From assembly GCF_014197615.1 (NCBI RefSeq), contig NZ_JACIFY010000025.1:20337-84336 (forward strand): 64,000 bases of DNA, read 5' to 3'. Source of the DNA: Rhizobium esperanzae. GTDB lineage: Bacteria; Pseudomonadota; Alphaproteobacteria; Rhizobiales; Rhizobiaceae. The notes beneath the pieces were generated by a model. The model was not told the origin of the DNA, did no database searches, and saw only the letters and a list, made by a program, of their open reading frames with translations. How positions within the stretch are numbered: the stretch's first letter is position 1; each line of letters opens with the position of its first letter. Shown in pieces: positions 63,048 through 64,000 of this stretch. The translations under genes were made by a program, and so were the position numbers.

Positions 63048-64000
63048 ATGAGCACCCAGGCACAGGCCGTGATCGGCGCGCTTTATGGCGACGAAGGCAA
63101 GGGACTGATGGTCGATCGCCTCGCCGCAGCCACGCCGGGGGCCGTAGTGGTTCGCAGCAATGGTGGTGCTCAGGCCGGCCATACCGTGCTTGGCGAGGCC
63201 GGCACCCGCCATGTCTTTCACCATGTCGGCGCCGGCAGCTTTGCCGGAGCTGCCACCCATTTCAGCCGTTTCTTCGTCGCCCATCCGATGCTGCTGCTCG
63301 ATGAATTGGCCGCCCTCGGCCAGCTGGGTGTGAAGCCCGAGATCAGCAGCGATCCGCGTGCCCCGGTCACCACGCCCTTCGACGTCATCATCAACCAGGC
63401 CTTGGAGCTGGCGCGCGGCACTGCCCGTCACGGCAGTTGCGGCCTCGGCTTCGGCGAGACCATCGAGCGCAATCTGCGCCCGGAATTCGCCCTCTCGATG
63501 AAGGACCTGTTTCGTCCCGATCTGCATGCCCGGCTTGTTTCCATCCGCGATGCCTGGGTGCCTGTCCGGCTGGCCGCGCTCGGGATCACTGCCTTGCCCG
63601 CAGAATTGGCCGCCGCACTGGCTGACGACATCACCATCGCCCGCTTCGAGGCCGATTGCGCCGCCTATCTCGACCGCGTCGCGCTCTGGCCAGACCGGCG
63701 TCTGTGCGAACGCGGCCCTGTCATCTTCGAAGCAGCGCAGGGCCTGGAGCTTGATCAAGACCGCGGCGCGTTTCCCCACGTCACCCGTTCGAATACCGGG
63801 CTCGCCAACATGCTCGCAATCTCGGCCGAGGCCGGCATCGCAGAGCTGGACGCGACATATGCGACGCGCTGCTACACCACCCGGCATGGCGCAGGCCCCC
63901 TCAAGGGGCAGGGGAATCGCATATGGCGAGTAAGCAGTTGTTTTATTGCGTCAAATAGATTCAAGGACTCTCCGTTGATTTGGAGGTTGCGATGGATCGA
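63048..64000 (+). CDS. Divergent adenylosuccinate synthetase-like (PurA) protein, 3' end disrupted
   Basis: The first 285 codons are PurA-like: P-loop with the catalytic Asp (ALYGDEGKGLMVD), GGAQAGHTV (PurA's GHNAGHT with the catalytic His), and YTTRHGAGPL as in the PurA TRHGAGP motif. The GTTGRGIGP block is changed to ARHGSCGLGFGE, so it is a distinct paralogue, not housekeeping PurA. After GAGPL near 63,902 the frame turns into unrelated AT-rich sequence (KGQGNRIWRVSSCF) to the window end. Canonical PurA continues for over 100 residues, so the gene is probably interrupted. Confidence 0.8.
   Translation, partial: MSTQAQAVIGALYGDEGKGLMVDRLAAATPGAVVVRSNGGAQAGHTVLGEAGTRHVFHHVGAGSFAGAATHFSRFFVAHPMLLLDELAALGQLGVKPEISSDPRAPVTTPFDVIINQALELARGTARHGSCGLGFGETIERNLRPEFALSMKDLFRPDLHARLVSIRDAWVPVRLAALGITALPAELAAALADDITIARFEADCAAYLDRVALWPDRRLCERGPVIFEAAQGLELDQDRGAFPHVTRSNTGLANMLAISAEAGIAELDATYATRCYTTRHGAGPLKGQGNRIWRVSSCFIASNRFKDSPLIWRLRWI
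63903..64000 (+). mobile_element. Possible left edge of an inserted element
   Basis: From about 63,903 the sequence no longer matches PurA, GC drops, and a new ribosome site (TGGAGG, 63981-63986) precedes an ATG at 63992 (ATGGATCGA) that could start a transposase. No terminal inverted repeat can be checked because the other end is outside the window, so the family is undetermined. Confidence 0.4.

Overview
The window looks like a chromosomal segment of a Rhizobium of the leguminosarum/etli type. I base this on GC-rich alphaproteobacterial codon use, the mdh-sucCDAB-lpdA and sdhCDAB arrangements, CtrA-type TTAA-N7-TTAA boxes, rhizobial palindromic intergenic repeats, an Omp19-like lipoprotein and a mitofilin-family gene between hemD and hemY. 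The species is inferred from recognition, not from a search. No rRNA, tRNA or CRISPR array was seen.

Left part (1-9.7 kb): the start of an NAD-dependent formate dehydrogenase operon (fdsG, fdsB) with a LysR gene upstream and a three-half-site operator; an ArsR regulator and an SDR enzyme; a SoxR regulator divergent from a flavin reductase across a classic 19-bp-spacer sox promoter; a TPP riboswitch driving a thiXZY-type pyrimidine/thiamine-precursor ABC transporter, with a 44-codon ykoF remnant translationally coupled in front; then an acyltransferase-3 membrane protein and an ExoY-like sugar transferase.

Central part (9.7-42 kb, mostly minus strand): the F1 ATP synthase operon atpHAGD-(79-aa gene)-atpC; priA; a DapA-superfamily aldolase (plus); a GNAT; a PlsC-like acyltransferase; a XerC recombinase (plus); a TraB/GumN protein; cytochrome b561; the TCA block zapE / mdh-sucC-(DUF1579)-sucD-sucA-(YCII)-sucB-(DUF4241)-(secreted protein)-(SDR)-(LysE remnant)-lpdA; and sdhCDA-(secreted 112-aa protein)-sdhB-(nucleotidyltransferase). 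In all three bioenergetic operons small, poorly characterised genes sit between enzyme subunit genes, often with stop/start overlaps.

Right part (42-64 kb): a small secreted protein under a CtrA box; methyltransferase/EVE/YciI/gpsA/tsaD divergent from hemC-hemD-mitofilin-hemY-terB-amidotransferase; an MFS exporter; yggT/DUF167; ppa; a GNAT; typA; an M3 peptidase; a 143-aa orphan under a second CtrA box; a LysE exporter. The right edge holds the most unusual locus: a NrtR-like regulator with a degenerate Nudix box, divergent from a von Willebrand A protein and a divergent PurA-like protein. The shared intergenic region carries three TTGCAA sites at exact 14-bp spacing. The PurA-like homology stops abruptly near 63,900, probably at the edge of an inserted element.
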